Shown here in pieces: positions 27,152 to 35,013 of a DNA stretch of 64,000 bases (the first letter of the stretch is position 1; each line of letters begins with the position of its first letter). The notes beneath the pieces were generated by a model, which worked only from the letters and a program-made list of their open reading frames with translations, had not been told where the DNA came from and did not search any database. The stretch lies in NCBI GenBank assembly GCA_043747875.1, contig JAYTOI010000134.1, forward strand, positions 1-64,000, in the 5' to 3' direction. The stretch is from CADEED01 sp043747875 (GTDB taxonomy: Bacteria > Pseudomonadota > Gammaproteobacteria > Steroidobacterales > Steroidobacteraceae). The translations under genes and the position numbers were made by a program.

Positions 27152-27712
27152 ATGAAAATCCGACCGGCGTGTCTGGCGTTCCTGGTGTGCGCTTCGGCGA
27201 GCTTCGCCCAAGAGGACATCTGGACCAAGACCATCAACAACGAACACAACGGCACCTGGAACATCCTTCCGGACAAGCCGAAGCCCAAGCACTTCAAGAC
27301 CGAGGATGTGCCGGGCGGCTATGCATTCCGCGTGAAGGCTACCAAGGGCGCGAATCCCTGGGACGTGCAGGCGAGCTCGCCGGTCGACGGCGCCATCAAT
27401 GAGGGCGACGTGATCATGCTGATGTACTACGCGCGCGCCGCCGAGCCCGCGGAGGGTGGCAGCAAGCTCACCGCGCGCGTGCAGCTGAGCTCAGCGCCCT
27501 ACAGCGCGGTGCTCGATTTCGCGGCGCCCATCGGTGCCGAGTGGAAGAGCTACTGCGCGCACCGCGTCGCGAACGCGACGTTGCCGGAAAAGAAGGGCAG
27601 CGTGTCGATCCATCTCGCCACCGCGAACCAGGTGATCGAGCTCGGGCCGGTGTTCGTGTTCAACTTCGGAAAAGGGTACGACGCGAAGAGTCTCAAAGGG
27701 TGCGATGGCTGA
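27152..27712 (+). CDS. Secreted carbohydrate-binding-module-like protein
   Basis: 186 aa with a signal peptide (MKIRPACLAFLVCASASFAQ). The mature protein looks like a single jelly-roll of CBM4/9 or galactose-binding type (YAFRVKATKGANPWDVQ, VIMLMYYARAAEP, VFVFNFGKGYD). No catalytic residues are seen. It is 19 bases downstream of the dienelactone-hydrolase gene and may bind the glycan or glycoside handled by that cluster. The family match is by fold impression only. Confidence 0.6.
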   Translation: MKIRPACLAFLVCASASFAQEDIWTKTINNEHNGTWNILPDKPKPKHFKTEDVPGGYAFRVKATKGANPWDVQASSPVDGAINEGDVIMLMYYARAAEPAEGGSKLTARVQLSSAPYSAVLDFAAPIGAEWKSYCAHRVANATLPEKKGSVSIHLATANQVIELGPVFVFNFGKGYDAKSLKGCDG

Positions 27713-28568
27713 GGCGGCAAGCCGCCCAAAGCGCCGCATTGCGGCGGCGGTGCGCGCGCTCATGCGCGCACTTCCCGGGGTCGAGGAATTCGAGTCACAC
27801 GGCTCGCCTAACTTTCGCGCCCGGCTCGGGGCGGGCCAGAGCAAGGGCCAGAGCAAGGGCCAGAGCAAGGGCAAGGGCAAGGTGTTCGCCGTGTTCTGCG
27901 TCAACCACCACGGTGATGGACACGTCGCGTTGTGGCTCAACACGCCGCCCATGGAGCAGCAGCGGCTCCTCGCCTCCGCGCCGCGACACATCTTCAAGCC
28001 GCAGTACGTCGGTCCCTCCGGGTGGATAGGCGTGGAGCTCAACCGCGGCTTCTCGTGGAAGCGCGTCGTCGAGCTCACGCACATGGCGTACGTCCACAGC
28101 TCGCCGGCGTTGCTCGTCGCGAAAATCCCGAAGCCACCGTCGGTGCCTGCGCCGACGGTCAGGATGAAGCCCGGTGAGATCGATCGCCTGCAAGCGCCGC
28201 AGGCGCGCGCGGCGCTCGCGAAATTGCGCGCATTGTGCCTCGCGCTGCCGGAAGCATCGGAATCGACCTCGATGGGCTCGATCACTTGGCGGGTGGGTAA
28301 GCGCACCTTCGCCAGTGTGTATGACTACGGCAAAGGTCTTACAGCGTCGTTCTGGGTCGGCATAGAGCGACAGGGTCCGCTCGAGATGGATCCGCGTTTT
28401 TCGGTGCCTGCCTATCTTGGGCACAACGGCTGGATCGCGCTCGATCTCACCAAAAGCGTGCGCGCACAGGAATTGAGCGATCTTATCGTCGAGAGTTTTC
28501 GACATTTCGCTACTCGCCGCGCACTCGTGGTGCTCGACGCAACTACTCGCACGACCGGCGTGGCGTAA
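27705..28568 (+). CDS. Double MmcQ/YjbR-domain protein
   Basis: 287 aa with two tandem YjbR/MmcQ (DUF419) domains, about 10-130 and 185-275. Each carries the LPGVEEFESHGSPNFR / LPEASESTSMGSITWR opening, an F-A-V/S-V-Y strand and the GPSGWIGVEL / GHNGWIALDL motif. YjbR domains are small DNA-binding-like or CyaY-fold proteins of unclear role. The first domain is interrupted by a GQSK-GQSK-GQSK-GKGK insertion from a 12-bp tandem repeat. The start overlaps the previous gene by 8 bases. Confidence 0.85.
   Translation: MAEAASRPKRRIAAAVRALMRALPGVEEFESHGSPNFRARLGAGQSKGQSKGQSKGKGKVFAVFCVNHHGDGHVALWLNTPPMEQQRLLASAPRHIFKPQYVGPSGWIGVELNRGFSWKRVVELTHMAYVHSSPALLVAKIPKPPSVPAPTVRMKPGEIDRLQAPQARAALAKLRALCLALPEASESTSMGSITWRVGKRTFASVYDYGKGLTASFWVGIERQGPLEMDPRFSVPAYLGHNGWIALDLTKSVRAQELSDLIVESFRHFATRRALVVLDATTRTTGVA
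27834..27881 (+). repeat. 12-bp coding tandem repeat (GQSK)
   Basis: GGCCAGAGCAAG is repeated three times (27834-27869) and followed by two GGCAAG half-units. It is in frame and encodes a basic, flexible loop in the first YjbR domain. Confidence 0.9.
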
Positions 28569-28715
28569 CTCCCACTGTCTCCATTCGGAGTCGGATCGAA
28601 TTACCCGTTGAAGTCGCGCGCCCCCGAGCGGAAGGTACGCGCGCTTGCATAGGGTACGAAGCGGGCCGTCCGGCTCGTTTCCAATCGGTAATCATTCTCC
28701 AAAAGGGAGATTTTC

Positions 28716-30122
28716 ATGAAGCCAGTATCACGTGGCCTAACTACTGCCGCGTTCGCCTCGGCGTTCGTTGCAATGTCGTTGGGCGTAGCCAGCCACGATT
28801 CCGCGGCGCAGCACGTCGCATCCGATGTCGACGGTCATCGGTTCAGGCCATCATTGCTCCGGGTGGATCCCGAGAGCTCCGCTGCAGATGCCGCGCCCGC
28901 GGCGAGTGCGACTGCGGGTACACAGGCCGTGCCGCCGGAGGGCGGACCGCGGGACCGGCGGTTCCGCGAGGCGCCGGCCGCTTTCGACAACCTCACCAAT
29001 GGATTCGATCCGCAAGGTCCCGCGTTCGACACGATCGACGAAGACACCCTCGTACCGCTGCGCTCGTTCAACGACAACCGCTTCATCTACGAGGAGTTCG
29101 AGACTGTGGGCGATGGCCTCGGGCCGACGTTCAATGCGCAATCCTGCCGCGAGTGTCACCAGAACATCGTGACCGGCGGCGCGAGCCAGGTGGCGGAGCA
29201 CCGCACCGGACGCATCGAGCTGCTGCAGTTCGTGGAGTCGGCGGGCGGATCTTTGATCCAGTCGCGTGCGACGCATCCGGATATCTTCGAGCGCGTGCCG
29301 TTCGAGGACAGCGTGGGCACGTTGCGCATCTCGACCAACACGCTGGGCGCGGGGTTCGTCGAAGCGATCGCCAACGAGACGCTGCTGCAGATCCGCAACG
29401 CGCAGCCGGCCGCGATCCGCGGCACGGCACTCGAAGTGGCCGTGCTCGAGGCCAACAACGCGCCGCGCATCGGACGTTTCGGTTGGAAGAGCCAGCACGC
29501 ATCGCTGGAGTCCTTCGCGGCCGATGCGTATCTGAACGAGATGGGCATCACCACGCCGATCCTGCCGGAGGAGAACACCTCGCTCGGTCGCAGTGTCGCG
29601 GCCTACGATCAGGTGCCCGATCCGGAAGACGACGGCGTCGACGTCACGGCGTTCGCGAACTTCATGCGTGCGACCAAGGCACCGCCGCGCGGTGCGATCA
29701 CCCAGGTGGTGCGCAACGGCGAGGCGCTGTTCAACCAGGTGGGTTGCGGCGGCTGTCACGTCGGCACGATCCGCACCGCGGCTCCCGGTACGCGCATCAA
29801 CGGGGGCGCGATCCGCGTGCGCGATGCGGTGGGTAACAAGATCATCCATCCGTACAGCGACTTCCTGTTGCACGACATCGGCACTGGCGACGGCATCCCC
29901 GTGTTGCCGGGAGCGGCATTCGCGTCGACGGCGATGCAGATCCGCACGGCGCCGCTGTGGGCGCTGCGCACGCGCAACCGGCTCATGCACGACGGACTGT
30001 CGTTCACCAAGCAGGAAGCGATCGCGCGGCATGCCGGACAGGCGGCGGGTGTGAAAAGCGCTTACGACGCTTTGTCGGCGGCGCAGAAAGACCAGTTGTT
30101 CGCGTTCCTCGATTCGCTCTAG
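28716..30122 (+). CDS. Di-haem oxidoreductase (DHOR/DUF1111-like) cytochrome
   Basis: 468 aa with a signal peptide. Two c-type haem motifs: CRECH (Cys144-His148) in FNAQSCRECHQN and CGGCH (Cys344-His348) in LFNQVGCGGCHVG. The C-terminal block RTAPLWALRTRNRLMHDGLS is typical of the di-haem oxidoreductase / DUF1111 family related to cytochrome c peroxidases. It is a periplasmic redox protein and could accept electrons from, or protect, the GMC system. AAAGGGAG precedes the ATG. The 147 bases upstream hold the probable promoter; no other gene is seen there. Confidence 0.88.
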   Translation: MKPVSRGLTTAAFASAFVAMSLGVASHDSAAQHVASDVDGHRFRPSLLRVDPESSAADAAPAASATAGTQAVPPEGGPRDRRFREAPAAFDNLTNGFDPQGPAFDTIDEDTLVPLRSFNDNRFIYEEFETVGDGLGPTFNAQSCRECHQNIVTGGASQVAEHRTGRIELLQFVESAGGSLIQSRATHPDIFERVPFEDSVGTLRISTNTLGAGFVEAIANETLLQIRNAQPAAIRGTALEVAVLEANNAPRIGRFGWKSQHASLESFAADAYLNEMGITTPILPEENTSLGRSVAAYDQVPDPEDDGVDVTAFANFMRATKAPPRGAITQVVRNGEALFNQVGCGGCHVGTIRTAAPGTRINGGAIRVRDAVGNKIIHPYSDFLLHDIGTGDGIPVLPGAAFASTAMQIRTAPLWALRTRNRLMHDGLSFTKQEAIARHAGQAAGVKSAYDALSAAQKDQLFAFLDSL

Positions 30123-30177
30123 CCAGTGACGGGCGCGAGCTTCGGCGTGCCGCTCAGGGAGTGAGCTGGCACCAACA

Positions 30178-30209
30178 CGGCGGCGGGCCAAGGGACTGGC
30201 CCGCCGCCG
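30178..30209. terminator. GC-rich bidirectional hairpin
   Basis: A 13-bp perfect stem (30178-30190 with 30197-30209) closes a 6-base loop between the convergent di-haem oxidoreductase and VOC genes. There is no U-run, so it is Rho-dependent or a 3'-end stabiliser. Confidence 0.6.
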
Positions 30210-30222
30210 GTAACCGAGGCGT

Positions 30223-30618
30223 TCAGTCGTCGTAAGTCTCGCGTGCAAACGCGATGAAGCAGAACCCGTGGTCGAACGGATCGGAACAGCTGACGCAGCG
30301 TGAGCCGCGCCAGTCGACGTGCCCCGTCTCCCGACGTGCCCCCGCCGATAGCGCGCGGGACACTGCGGCATCGACGTCCTCGACGACCAGGTCGAAATGC
30401 ACCGGCGTCCAGTGCCGCGTAAAATCGCGCGCGATGGGTGGCGTGCGTACCGCCTGCGACCCCGCCGGTTTGCACAGCAGGTAGATGGTCGCGGTGGCGC
30501 CGGTGAGCTCGGCGACGTCTTCGTCGAGAGTACGCGCGTGCTCGAGGCCGAGCGCCGCCGTGTAGAAGCGGATCGCGGGCTCGAGCTCCGGCACGTCGAT
30601 GTTGATGATGATGCGCAT
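30223..30618 (-). CDS. VOC (glyoxalase/bleomycin-resistance fold) family protein
   Basis: 131 aa. Typical VOC start (IIINIDVPELEPAIRFYTAALGLE) and second beta-alpha unit (VHFDLVVEDVDAAVSRALSAGAR), ending DPFDHGFCFIAF. A metal-dependent lyase, dioxygenase or binding protein is possible; the substrate cannot be told. The ATG has AGGAGG-like bases (rc of CCTCCT at 30622) seven bases upstream. Confidence 0.85.
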   Translation of the reverse strand: MRIIINIDVPELEPAIRFYTAALGLEHARTLDEDVAELTGATATIYLLCKPAGSQAVRTPPIARDFTRHWTPVHFDLVVEDVDAAVSRALSAGARRETGHVDWRGSRCVSCSDPFDHGFCFIAFARETYDD

Positions 30619-30916
30619 GCGTCCTCCTGAGAGCGCTAATAAGGTTGTCAGGACTGGCTCGTTGTTAGGCGTTCAGTCCCCGCGCGCTGTCCGCTTGTCT
30701 CGCGTACGGGTCCGTTTTGTCCGATGACGATATCGCAGGTGCACAATGTCGCGCGCGTCGTCAGACGCAGGTCGTCCTCGACTCCGACAAATGGTTTGCG
30801 CGGACGGCATTGCATTGCGCACGCCGGAGGTGCATAAAACCGCGCGGATTCGCTGCATGGGCGAGTGGCGACTCGATCATTGCCGACGTCACCTGGGTTT
30901 TTCACGAGGGGGATCG
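30619..30916. other. Intergenic region without an identified gene
   Basis: 298 bases between the divergent VOC gene and a small secreted-protein gene. It holds a TTGTTAGGC octamer-type site (30662-30670). Open frames on both strands lack starts with SDs and resemble nothing. It should contain the promoters of both flanking genes; I could not pick convincing -35/-10 pairs. Confidence 0.5.
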
Positions 30917-31126
30917 ATGTCGCTACGCAGACCTTCCGCTGCGTGGAGGAGCACAGTCGCTTTCTGGGCGCTGCCGATCGCGTCCATTTCCTTTTCCACC
31001 TCGTTCGCCGAATTCGATTTTGCCGCGTCATGCGATCTCGGTGCGCGGCCGGATGAGACAGGTGTGCCCGACGGCCACGACGCTGCCATCGCGCGCACGA
31101 ACGACTCGCAGACGGAACCGCTCTAA
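30917..31126 (+). CDS. Small secreted protein, unknown
   Basis: 69 aa from ATG 30917 with GAGGGGG five bases upstream. The N-terminus reads as a signal peptide (MSLRRPSAAWRSTVAFWALP...SFA) and the short mature part is acidic and Asp/Thr-rich. A strong terminator follows 24 bases after the stop, which supports a real transcript here. There is no recognisable family. Confidence 0.5.
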   Translation: MSLRRPSAAWRSTVAFWALPIASISFSTSFAEFDFAASCDLGARPDETGVPDGHDAAIARTNDSQTEPL

Positions 31127-31150
31127 CAGTCGGTCTCGTTGAACGCGAGC

Positions 31151-31181
31151 GGGCTGCTGGCACAGGACGTGCCGGCAGCCC
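31151..31181 (+). terminator. Rho-independent terminator
   Basis: A 13-bp stem with one G-U pair (31151-31163 with 31169-31181), a 5-base loop and a T-rich tail (ATCTTCTTCACTTTC) on the plus strand. It ends the transcript of the small secreted-protein gene and lies 60 bases before the stop of the convergent 31241 gene. Confidence 0.8.
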
Positions 31182-31240
31182 ATCTTCTTCACTTTCGCGG
31201 AAAATCCTTCCTCAGAAGGATGCTCAGGACGAACCGGCGC

Positions 31241-31702
31241 TCAGTCGAGCTGCCAGGCGCTGATCTCGGCGGGCTCGAACGAGGAGAACGATGCGCCGAA
31301 GGCGAATTCGCCCGGTGTTGCTTCGAGGAATGGCAGGAAGAATGCCAGCGTGAGCCCTTCGCTGTGCTCGATGTGCACCTTGATGGCCTGCGTCGGCGAA
31401 CCGTCTTCCATGTTCACCGTGACGCTCTCCGCCACTCCGATCGCGAGCAGTGGGCGCTCGTGCGCCATCGCACGCAGACCGTTGTAGAGCATCGGCAGGA
31501 TGGTTTCCGGATTCGCCTTGCCGCTCGAACTGCTGCACATGGCGCCGACCAGGGCGACCTTGCCCTCCGCGCTGAGCACGGCCGCGTGCGGCAGGAAGTG
31601 CCCGCGCTCGCGCAGCAGCTTTTCGGAGCGTTCGAACAGCGGCCCGGCGAGTGCGGCGAGCTCGGTCTTGACGACGGTATAGATCTCTTGCGGCGTGTTC
31701 AT
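31241..31702 (-). CDS. Conserved hypothetical protein
   Basis: 153 aa cytoplasmic protein from ATG 31702. The alternating helix-strand pattern (EIYTVVKTELAALAGPLFER, AVLSAEGKVALVGAMCS, LAIGVAESVTVN, AIKVHIEHSEGLTLAFFLPF) suggests a compact alpha/beta fold. No motif allows a function. The open frame extends upstream to 32383, but that part is opposite the SDR gene and is not coding. Confidence 0.7.
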   Translation of the reverse strand: MNTPQEIYTVVKTELAALAGPLFERSEKLLRERGHFLPHAAVLSAEGKVALVGAMCSSSSGKANPETILPMLYNGLRAMAHERPLLAIGVAESVTVNMEDGSPTQAIKVHIEHSEGLTLAFFLPFLEATPGEFAFGASFSSFEPAEISAWQLD

Positions 31703-31879
31703 TCTTCGATCGAGGGAATTCGTGCGGCGCGATGACGCGCACATTGTCCGGATTCGACGGCAACAAACAACAAAAATCCTAGTCGGAAGCCTCACGATCG
31801 ACCATCGGTTTGCTGGACATGCGCGCGGATTCCGGCTACTAACGGCGCCGATGCCAGCAAATACGCCTGTTACGCGCGG

Positions 31880-32689
31880 ATGAGCTCCTCCGGGACCACC
31901 GTTCTGATCACCGGGGCATCGTCCGGCATCGGCGCCGGGCTCGCGCGTGAGTTCGCGCGGCGCGGCGCGCGCGTGGCGCTGGTGGCGCGGCGAGTCGATC
32001 AGCTCGAGGCGCTGGCCGACGAGCTGCGGCGCGGCGGCGCGCAGGCAAGCGCGCATCGCGGTGACGTTACCCGCGACGGGGACATCGCCGGCGTCATCAC
32101 CGAGCTCGGCAAGGAGGGCGTCGTGCCGGACATCGTGGTCGCGAATGCCGGCTTCGGCGTCGTGGGTGCGGCGCACCGGCTGACCGTCGCGGACTACCAG
32201 CGCCAGTTCGACACCAATGTGTTCGGCGTGGTGCGTACCCTGCACGAGACGATCGACAGCCTGCGCCGCACGCGCGGGCGGTTCGTCATCATGGGCAGCG
32301 CGGCGGCGTACGCGTCCGCGCCCGGCGGATCGGCTTACGCGATGAGCAAATTCGCGGTGCGCGCGCTGGCAGAGTCGCTGCACGGCGACCTCCAGAGCGC
32401 CGGAATCGGCGTCACCCTGATCTCACCGGGGTTCATAGACTCCGACATTCGACGCGTGGACAACCAGGGCGGGCACCATGCCGACGCCCCGGATCCGGTG
32501 CCGGCGTGGCTGCGCATGCGCACCCACAAGGCGGCGCGCGTGATGGCGCGCGGCATCCTGCGCGGGAAGCGGGAAGTGATAGTGACGATGCACGCGAAGC
32601 TGCTCGTGGCGCTGGCGCGGCATTTCCCCCGGATCACGCGGTTCGTGTTGACGAGAGGGTCGTCGCGGCCGGAGCCGGGCAGCGGGTAG
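31880..32689 (+). CDS. SDR family oxidoreductase
   Basis: 269 aa. Rossmann motif TGASSGIG, NAG in VVANAGFG, catalytic Ser (IMGSAAAY) and Tyr-x3-Lys (YAMSK). A C-terminal extension of about 50 residues (WLRMRTHKAARVMARGILRGKREVI) is of the kind seen in membrane-associated SDRs that act on lipids or sterols. Substrate unknown. The start ATG 31880 directly follows an upstream open stretch with no SD, so the exact start is uncertain. Confidence 0.9.
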   Translation: MSSSGTTVLITGASSGIGAGLAREFARRGARVALVARRVDQLEALADELRRGGAQASAHRGDVTRDGDIAGVITELGKEGVVPDIVVANAGFGVVGAAHRLTVADYQRQFDTNVFGVVRTLHETIDSLRRTRGRFVIMGSAAAYASAPGGSAYAMSKFAVRALAESLHGDLQSAGIGVTLISPGFIDSDIRRVDNQGGHHADAPDPVPAWLRMRTHKAARVMARGILRGKREVIVTMHAKLLVALARHFPRITRFVLTRGSSRPEPGSG

Positions 32690-32768
32690 TTGGGGCCGCA
32701 ATCCGAGTCGCAGCGCAGCGCAGCACGGCGCACTTGTTGGCGTCAGCTCGTGGAAGCGCGCTCGGCCG

Positions 32769-33407
32769 TCAACTTCCCGCCCGCGTGCGAGGCGCTTCGA
32801 CAACCGCCTTGAGCCTATCCAGCGCCTCTCCCCAGGCGCGCCGATACCCATCCGCCTCCGCGCGCGTCTGCAGCCGCCCGACGCTGACCATCACCGTGCA
32901 GTTCTTGCCGTTCGGCGTGAACTTGATCTCCACGGGAGTCGGCAGCGTGAGGCCTTCATCCTCGGCAATCAGCCGGATGCTCTTCACCGCAGTCACCTTC
33001 CTGATGGCCGCGCGATTGCCATCGGCATTGCGCCAGTGGCCGCCGTCGCGCAGATCGACATCGTGCTCGGGGCCGAACCAGGCGTCGAGCGCCCTCGCGG
33101 TCGCGAACGCCGCATAACAATCCTTGGGGCTGGCTTTGATGCTCTTGGTCGGGCAGATCGAATAGCCCTTCGGCTTGCCGTCTTTCGCGAGATCGCCGCG
33201 CGCGATCTCGTACTCGTTGACGATGGTCGTCATCCACCACGCGTCGACCTCGTGCTCGTCGCGCAGCCACACGGTGAGCTCGCGGCGGCCGAGTGCGATG
33301 CCGCCGTGCTCGTCGAGCGCCTTGTGCCATTCCGCCAGCGACTTTCCGGTGGCCCCTTTGCACGACGCCTCGCTCACGGCGTGATCGGCCTTGCGCTCGA
33401 CCTTCAT
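32769..33407 (-). CDS. SRPBCC (AHSA1-like) protein with DUF4287-like N-terminus
   Basis: 212 aa from ATG 33407. Residues 1-75 (KSLAEWHKALDEHGG, WLRDEHEVDAWWMTTIVNEYE) resemble the small DUF4287 module often found before SRPBCC domains. Residues 85-205 form an AHSA1/START-like beta-barrel (FATARALDAWFGPEHDVDLRDGG, VEIKFTPNGKNCTVMVSVGRL). It probably binds a hydrophobic ligand. It overlaps the stop of the upstream DUF1761 gene by 4 bp and so may lose translational coupling because that gene is interrupted. Confidence 0.85.
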   Translation of the reverse strand: MKVERKADHAVSEASCKGATGKSLAEWHKALDEHGGIALGRRELTVWLRDEHEVDAWWMTTIVNEYEIARGDLAKDGKPKGYSICPTKSIKASPKDCYAAFATARALDAWFGPEHDVDLRDGGHWRNADGNRAAIRKVTAVKSIRLIAEDEGLTLPTPVEIKFTPNGKNCTVMVSVGRLQTRAEADGYRRAWGEALDRLKAVVEAPRTRAGS

Positions 33408-33835
33408 GGCGCGCAGGGCACGGCGGCGCAATCCGCGCAGGGCATGAGCGCGAGGATGAGTCCGATCGCCGTGAACTGCAGCGTGTGATAGCCGCTGTTG
33501 ATGAGGAACCGCTTGAAGCTGCGGCGCTCGAATAGATAGTGGGTGCCGAAGGTTGCGCCCACCCGGAACAAGCCGGCCGAGAAGCCGGCGCTCAGTGCGG
33601 GCGCGGTGGGCGGGCGTGGTCCGAGGAATTGCGCGAACACCCACGACGCCAGCAACGCGAGCACCAGCGACAGGCCGAAGATCTTCGCCTGGTTGCCATT
33701 CTCGAGCTGCTCGTCGGTGACGCCGGATTCGCGCTGCCAGACCTTGCCGAACAGCACGGGCGAGTACTACAGGCCGCCTAACAGAAAGGTCGCGACGGCC
33801 GCGATGACGACGGCGATGTAATTCACTTCGGGCAT
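33404..33835 (-). pseudogene. DUF1761 membrane protein interrupted by an in-frame TAG
   Basis: Reading from ATG 33835 (GGGAGG five to eight bases upstream) gives the DUF1761 start MPEVNYIAVVIAAVATFLLGGL. Codon 23 is TAG (33769-33767), and the frame then continues unbroken with YSPVLFGKVWQRESG to a normal end at 33404 (143 codons in all). DUF1761 proteins have Trp at this place (GGLWYSPVLFGK), so one TGG-to-TAG change explains the break. Three to four membrane helices are otherwise intact. A restart at GTG 33757 could give a 117-aa product lacking the first helix. A recent nonsense mutation, a sequencing error or suppression are all possible. Confidence 0.85.
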
Positions 33836-34029
33836 GACGCCTCCCTTGGTCGTTGTGCCGGGATTCTGCGCGTGCCGCCGCCGCGAGTCTTGGAATAATG
33901 GGAAGTTGCCCCAGAGTGCGGCGCTTGAGGAATGTTCGCACCAGATAAATCGGCGACGAGGGGAGTCCGGACGCGCTGTAGACTGGCTGGAGCAACCTCG
34001 AGCCTGAGCACGCACGGAGCACCATCGAC

Positions 34030-34842
34030 ATGGGCATAAGCAAGAACAAGCGCATCACCAAGAAGACCACGACGAAGGTCAAGCCGCCGAAATTTCTCGC
34101 GATGTTCAAGGCCGGTCAGTTCGTGATCACCGGGCGCTCGCCGTTCGGCACGAAAGCGAAGGCGATCAAGGTCAACCAGGACAAGTCGAAGGGCCCCACG
34201 GAAGATCGCCGGCACGTCCTGCACTATGACGAAGTGCTCAAGCCCCTGATCGAGCGCGTCATGACCAGCCTGTTCGCCAGTCTGGGCGACGAGAAGAGCG
34301 TCGCACTCCAGGTCACGCAAAGCATGGAGGCGCTGGGCATCAAGAGGCTTCCGAAGAAGCCCGAGAAGGTGATGGAGCGGCTGGTGACCGAGATCAACAG
34401 CGCCCCGAACAACCTGATACCGGACCGTGCCGACACCAACAAGGCCATCGAGGTGGTGCGCGGATACATCCGGAACTACATCAAGGATCTCTCGACCTCG
34501 GATTTCGCGAAAGATTGCGAAACGGACAACACCGCGAGAATGGCCTTGTACAAGCAGCATGCCAAAAAAGTGTTTGTGCGCGACGCCACGGGTGGGGACA
34601 TCACCGACGAGCGCAACCGGATGCATGGCGAGATCCTGGCGTTCATCGACGGCTGCCAGGGACCGAGTCAACTCTGGATCGTCCTCCACGATCTGGTGTA
34701 TTCGGTGACCTTCGACTTCTCGCCGAAGATCGCCCGCGATGCCACGGTGCGCGCCATGAATTGGCAGAAGAAGATGTCGCTCAACGAGGATGCACCCGCG
34801 ACGCAGCAGCTCGAGGATTTGCTGAGCCTGCTGGATGGATGA
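34030..34842 (+). CDS. Unidentified protein with toxin-like RRH / N-L-P motifs
   Basis: 270 aa, start ATG 34030, no signal peptide or membrane segment. A very basic N-terminus (SKNKRITKKTTTKVKPPK) is followed by EDRRHVLHYDEVLKP (about 57-72) and SAPNNLIPDRADTNKAIEVV (about 128-147). Paired Arg-Arg-His and Asn-Leu-x-P...TN-x-AI motifs recall predicted nuclease domains of polymorphic toxins and extracellular-injection effectors, but I cannot name a family. Base composition looks less GC-rich than its neighbours, and a large REP-like palindrome follows it, which fits acquisition. No immunity gene is evident. Function unknown. Confidence 0.65.
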   Translation: MGISKNKRITKKTTTKVKPPKFLAMFKAGQFVITGRSPFGTKAKAIKVNQDKSKGPTEDRRHVLHYDEVLKPLIERVMTSLFASLGDEKSVALQVTQSMEALGIKRLPKKPEKVMERLVTEINSAPNNLIPDRADTNKAIEVVRGYIRNYIKDLSTSDFAKDCETDNTARMALYKQHAKKVFVRDATGGDITDERNRMHGEILAFIDGCQGPSQLWIVLHDLVYSVTFDFSPKIARDATVRAMNWQKKMSLNEDAPATQQLEDLLSLLDG

Positions 34843-34885
34843 GGGTCACCTCAGCACCACGCTCTGCGCGACTGGTCGGGGCGAG

Positions 34886-34978
34886 GGGGACATTCCTCAT
34901 TTCATTGTCACAATTGATAGTGACGCTCGAGGCTCTCCCCCATCAAGCAATTGTGACAATGAAATGAGGAATGTCCCC
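34886..34978. repeat. Perfect 31-bp inverted repeat (REP-like)
   Basis: Arms 34886-34916 and 34948-34978 are exact reverse complements over 31 bases, separated by 31 bases. The outer ends read GGGGACATTCCTCATTTC. It resembles RAYT-associated REP/BIME-type elements; no transposase is nearby. It sits between the convergent stops of the 34030 gene and the DUF1080-esterase gene and could also act as a terminator. Confidence 0.85.
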
Positions 34979-35011
34979 ATTAATCTGAAATGAGGAATGT
35001 CCCCATTAATC
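34960..35011. repeat. 26-bp perfect tandem direct repeat
   Basis: The 26-base unit at 34960-34985 is repeated exactly at 34986-35011. The first unit includes most of the right arm of the 31-bp inverted repeat, so a third half-element has been added by duplication. It ends 2 bases before the stop of the DUF1080-esterase gene. Confidence 0.9.
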
Positions 35012-35013
35012 CA

